From Nonomuraea zeae (GTDB taxonomy: Bacteria; Actinomycetota; Actinomycetes; Streptosporangiales; Streptosporangiaceae), in the NCBI RefSeq assembly GCF_005889725.1, contig NZ_VCKX01000013.1, forward strand, positions 1 through 64,000: DNA of 64,000 bases, in the 5' to 3' direction. Below, piece by piece: positions 63,014-64,000 of the stretch (its first letter is position 1; every line of letters starts with the position of its first letter). Made by a program: the position numbers and the translations under genes. Under the pieces are notes generated by a model. It was not told the DNA's origin and made no database searches. It saw nothing but the letters and a program-made list of their open reading frames with translations.

Positions 63014-64000
63014 GAGTGACGGCCGCGGTCGTCGACAAGCTCGGCGGCAGGTTCCAGATCGAGGATCTCGACCTCGACGAGCCGGGACCGGGCGAGGCCC
63101 TGGTGCGGATCGTCGCGTCGGGCGTCTGCCACACCGACACGATCACCCGGCACGGAGACCTGCCGATGCCGTTCCCCTCCGTGCTCGGCCACGAGGGCGC
63201 CGGCGAGGTGGTGGCGGTCGGCGCGGGCGTCTCCGCCGTGCGGCCCGGTGACCACGTGGTCATCGGCTGGCCCTCGTGCGGTGCCTGCCGCAACTGCCGC
63301 GACGGGGAGCCGCGCTACTGCGCCCGCCTCGGCGAGGCGCTGTGCGGCGGCGGACGGCTGCTCGGCCCGCGCGCCGGAGAGAGCGCGCTGCGCCGGCCGG
63401 ACGGGTCGCCGGTGCACAGCCACTTCTTCGGCCAGTCGTCCTTCTCGACCTACGCGCTCACGTGGGCGGACGCCCTCGTCGTCGTGCCGCGGGACGCGCC
63501 GCTGGAGCTGCTGGGCCCGCTCGCCTGCGGCATCTCCACCGGGGCCGGGGCGGTGCTGAACACCCTCAAGCCGGGTCCGGGCGCGAGCCTGGTGATCTAC
63601 GGCGCCGGGGCGGTCGGCCTGGCCGCGGTGATGGCGGCCCGGCTCTCGCCCGCCACGAAGATCATCGCGGTCGACCGGCACCGGTCCCGGCTCGACCTGG
63701 CCATGGAGTTCGGCGCCACCCACACGATCGACGCCTCCCGGACCGACCCGGTCGCCGAGGTGCACCGCGTCTGCGGCGGTCCGGCCGACTACGCGCTGGA
63801 ATGCACCGGCGTCATCCCGGTCGTACGCCAGGCGGCCGACAGCGTCGGCATGCTGGGCACCTGCGTGCTCATCGGCGGCGCCCCGGCGGGAGCCGAGTTC
63901 GGCCTCGACCACCTGTCGACGCTGTGGGGCAAGCGCGTCATCGGCACGCTGGGCGGCAGCGGCCGCAGCGAGCCGCTCATCGGCACCCTGGTCGAGCTGC
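63010..64000 (+). CDS. Aryl-alcohol-type zinc alcohol dehydrogenase (cut by window end)
   Basis: The first 330 codons of a medium-chain dehydrogenase are present. They include catalytic zinc ligands in GVCHTD and LGHEGAGEV, the four structural Cys in SCGACRNCRDGEPRYC, and NAD site IYGAGAVGLAAVMAA followed by acidic VDRHR (NAD preference). The layout matches benzyl/aryl-alcohol dehydrogenases, which work with benzaldehyde-type dehydrogenases such as the one at 54194. GGAGAG lies upstream of the ATG. About 40 residues are missing at the 3' end. Confidence 0.92.
   Translation, partial: MRVTAAVVDKLGGRFQIEDLDLDEPGPGEALVRIVASGVCHTDTITRHGDLPMPFPSVLGHEGAGEVVAVGAGVSAVRPGDHVVIGWPSCGACRNCRDGEPRYCARLGEALCGGGRLLGPRAGESALRRPDGSPVHSHFFGQSSFSTYALTWADALVVVPRDAPLELLGPLACGISTGAGAVLNTLKPGPGASLVIYGAGAVGLAAVMAARLSPATKIIAVDRHRSRLDLAMEFGATHTIDASRTDPVAEVHRVCGGPADYALECTGVIPVVRQAADSVGMLGTCVLIGGAPAGAEFGLDHLSTLWGKRVIGTLGGSGRSEPLIGTLVEL

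Overview
The window is a high-GC actinomycete chromosome segment. SAM- and FAD-rich secondary metabolism, a BTAD regulator, a pSAM2-type integrative-element relic and very GC-rich third codon positions all point there. A member of Streptosporangiaceae such as Nonomuraea is my guess, not something the sequence proves.

1-7.8 kb holds the distal part of the complex I operon: the C-terminal tail of a protein that should be NuoI, then nuoJ, nuoK, nuoL, nuoM and nuoN, coupled by 1- or 4-bp stop/start overlaps. Five of these six products carry long Pro/Ser/Thr/Gly/Gln-rich low-complexity tails or insertions, and NuoN has short ones. 8-12.6 kb holds housekeeping genes: htpX, a beta-helix-like membrane protein, a Nudix hydrolase, yajQ and a frameshifted sulfotransferase.

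12.7-23 kb is a decayed integration zone. It starts at an intact tRNA-Tyr, whose 3' half recurs 2.5 kb downstream as a 43-bp perfect direct repeat, a likely att pair. The zone contains a truncated FtsX-type permease, an S1-like protease lacking its serine, a Cas4-like scrap, two integrase 3' ends and a pentapeptide-repeat pseudogene. It also holds a replication initiator of the RepSA type, cut into three pieces by an IS5-family element (TTA duplication) and an IS110-family element. Many of the breaks are single-base indels. An RTX/DUF4360 secreted protein sits intact inside.

23-31.9 kb carries a NarL-type two-component system with a membrane protein, divergent from a ricin-lectin gene across a nested inverted repeat. 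Next come an ECF sigma factor with a SnoaL tail and several small genes (DUF6069, GYD, SnoaL, DUF4267).

32-43.9 kb looks like an aromatic natural-product cluster. A rightward arm encodes an FAD hydroxylase, a methyltransferase, a P450 and a berberine-bridge-like oxidase. A leftward arm encodes a candidate heme aromatic oxygenase, a SafC-like catechol O-methyltransferase, a PLP amino-acid decarboxylase and an alcohol dehydrogenase. Palindromes built on GAGTAAT/ATTACTC sit at three places in the cluster. I infer a tyrosine -> DOPA -> O-methyl-DOPA -> amine (or aldehyde) route followed by oxidative tailoring.

42.4-46 kb adds a second FAD monooxygenase, an erythromycin-esterase-like protein and a divergent TetR gene with two operator copies, which looks like antibiotic inactivation. 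46-54 kb has an AlkD-like protein, a collapsed DrrA/DrrB pseudogene, a BTAD/NB-ARC regulator divergent from a P450, and a MarR/nitroreductase pair sharing an operator type. 54-64 kb looks like an aromatic amide/aldehyde utilisation locus: aldehyde dehydrogenase, IclR regulator, five-part branched-chain-type ABC importer, amidase and aryl-alcohol dehydrogenase (cut by the window end).
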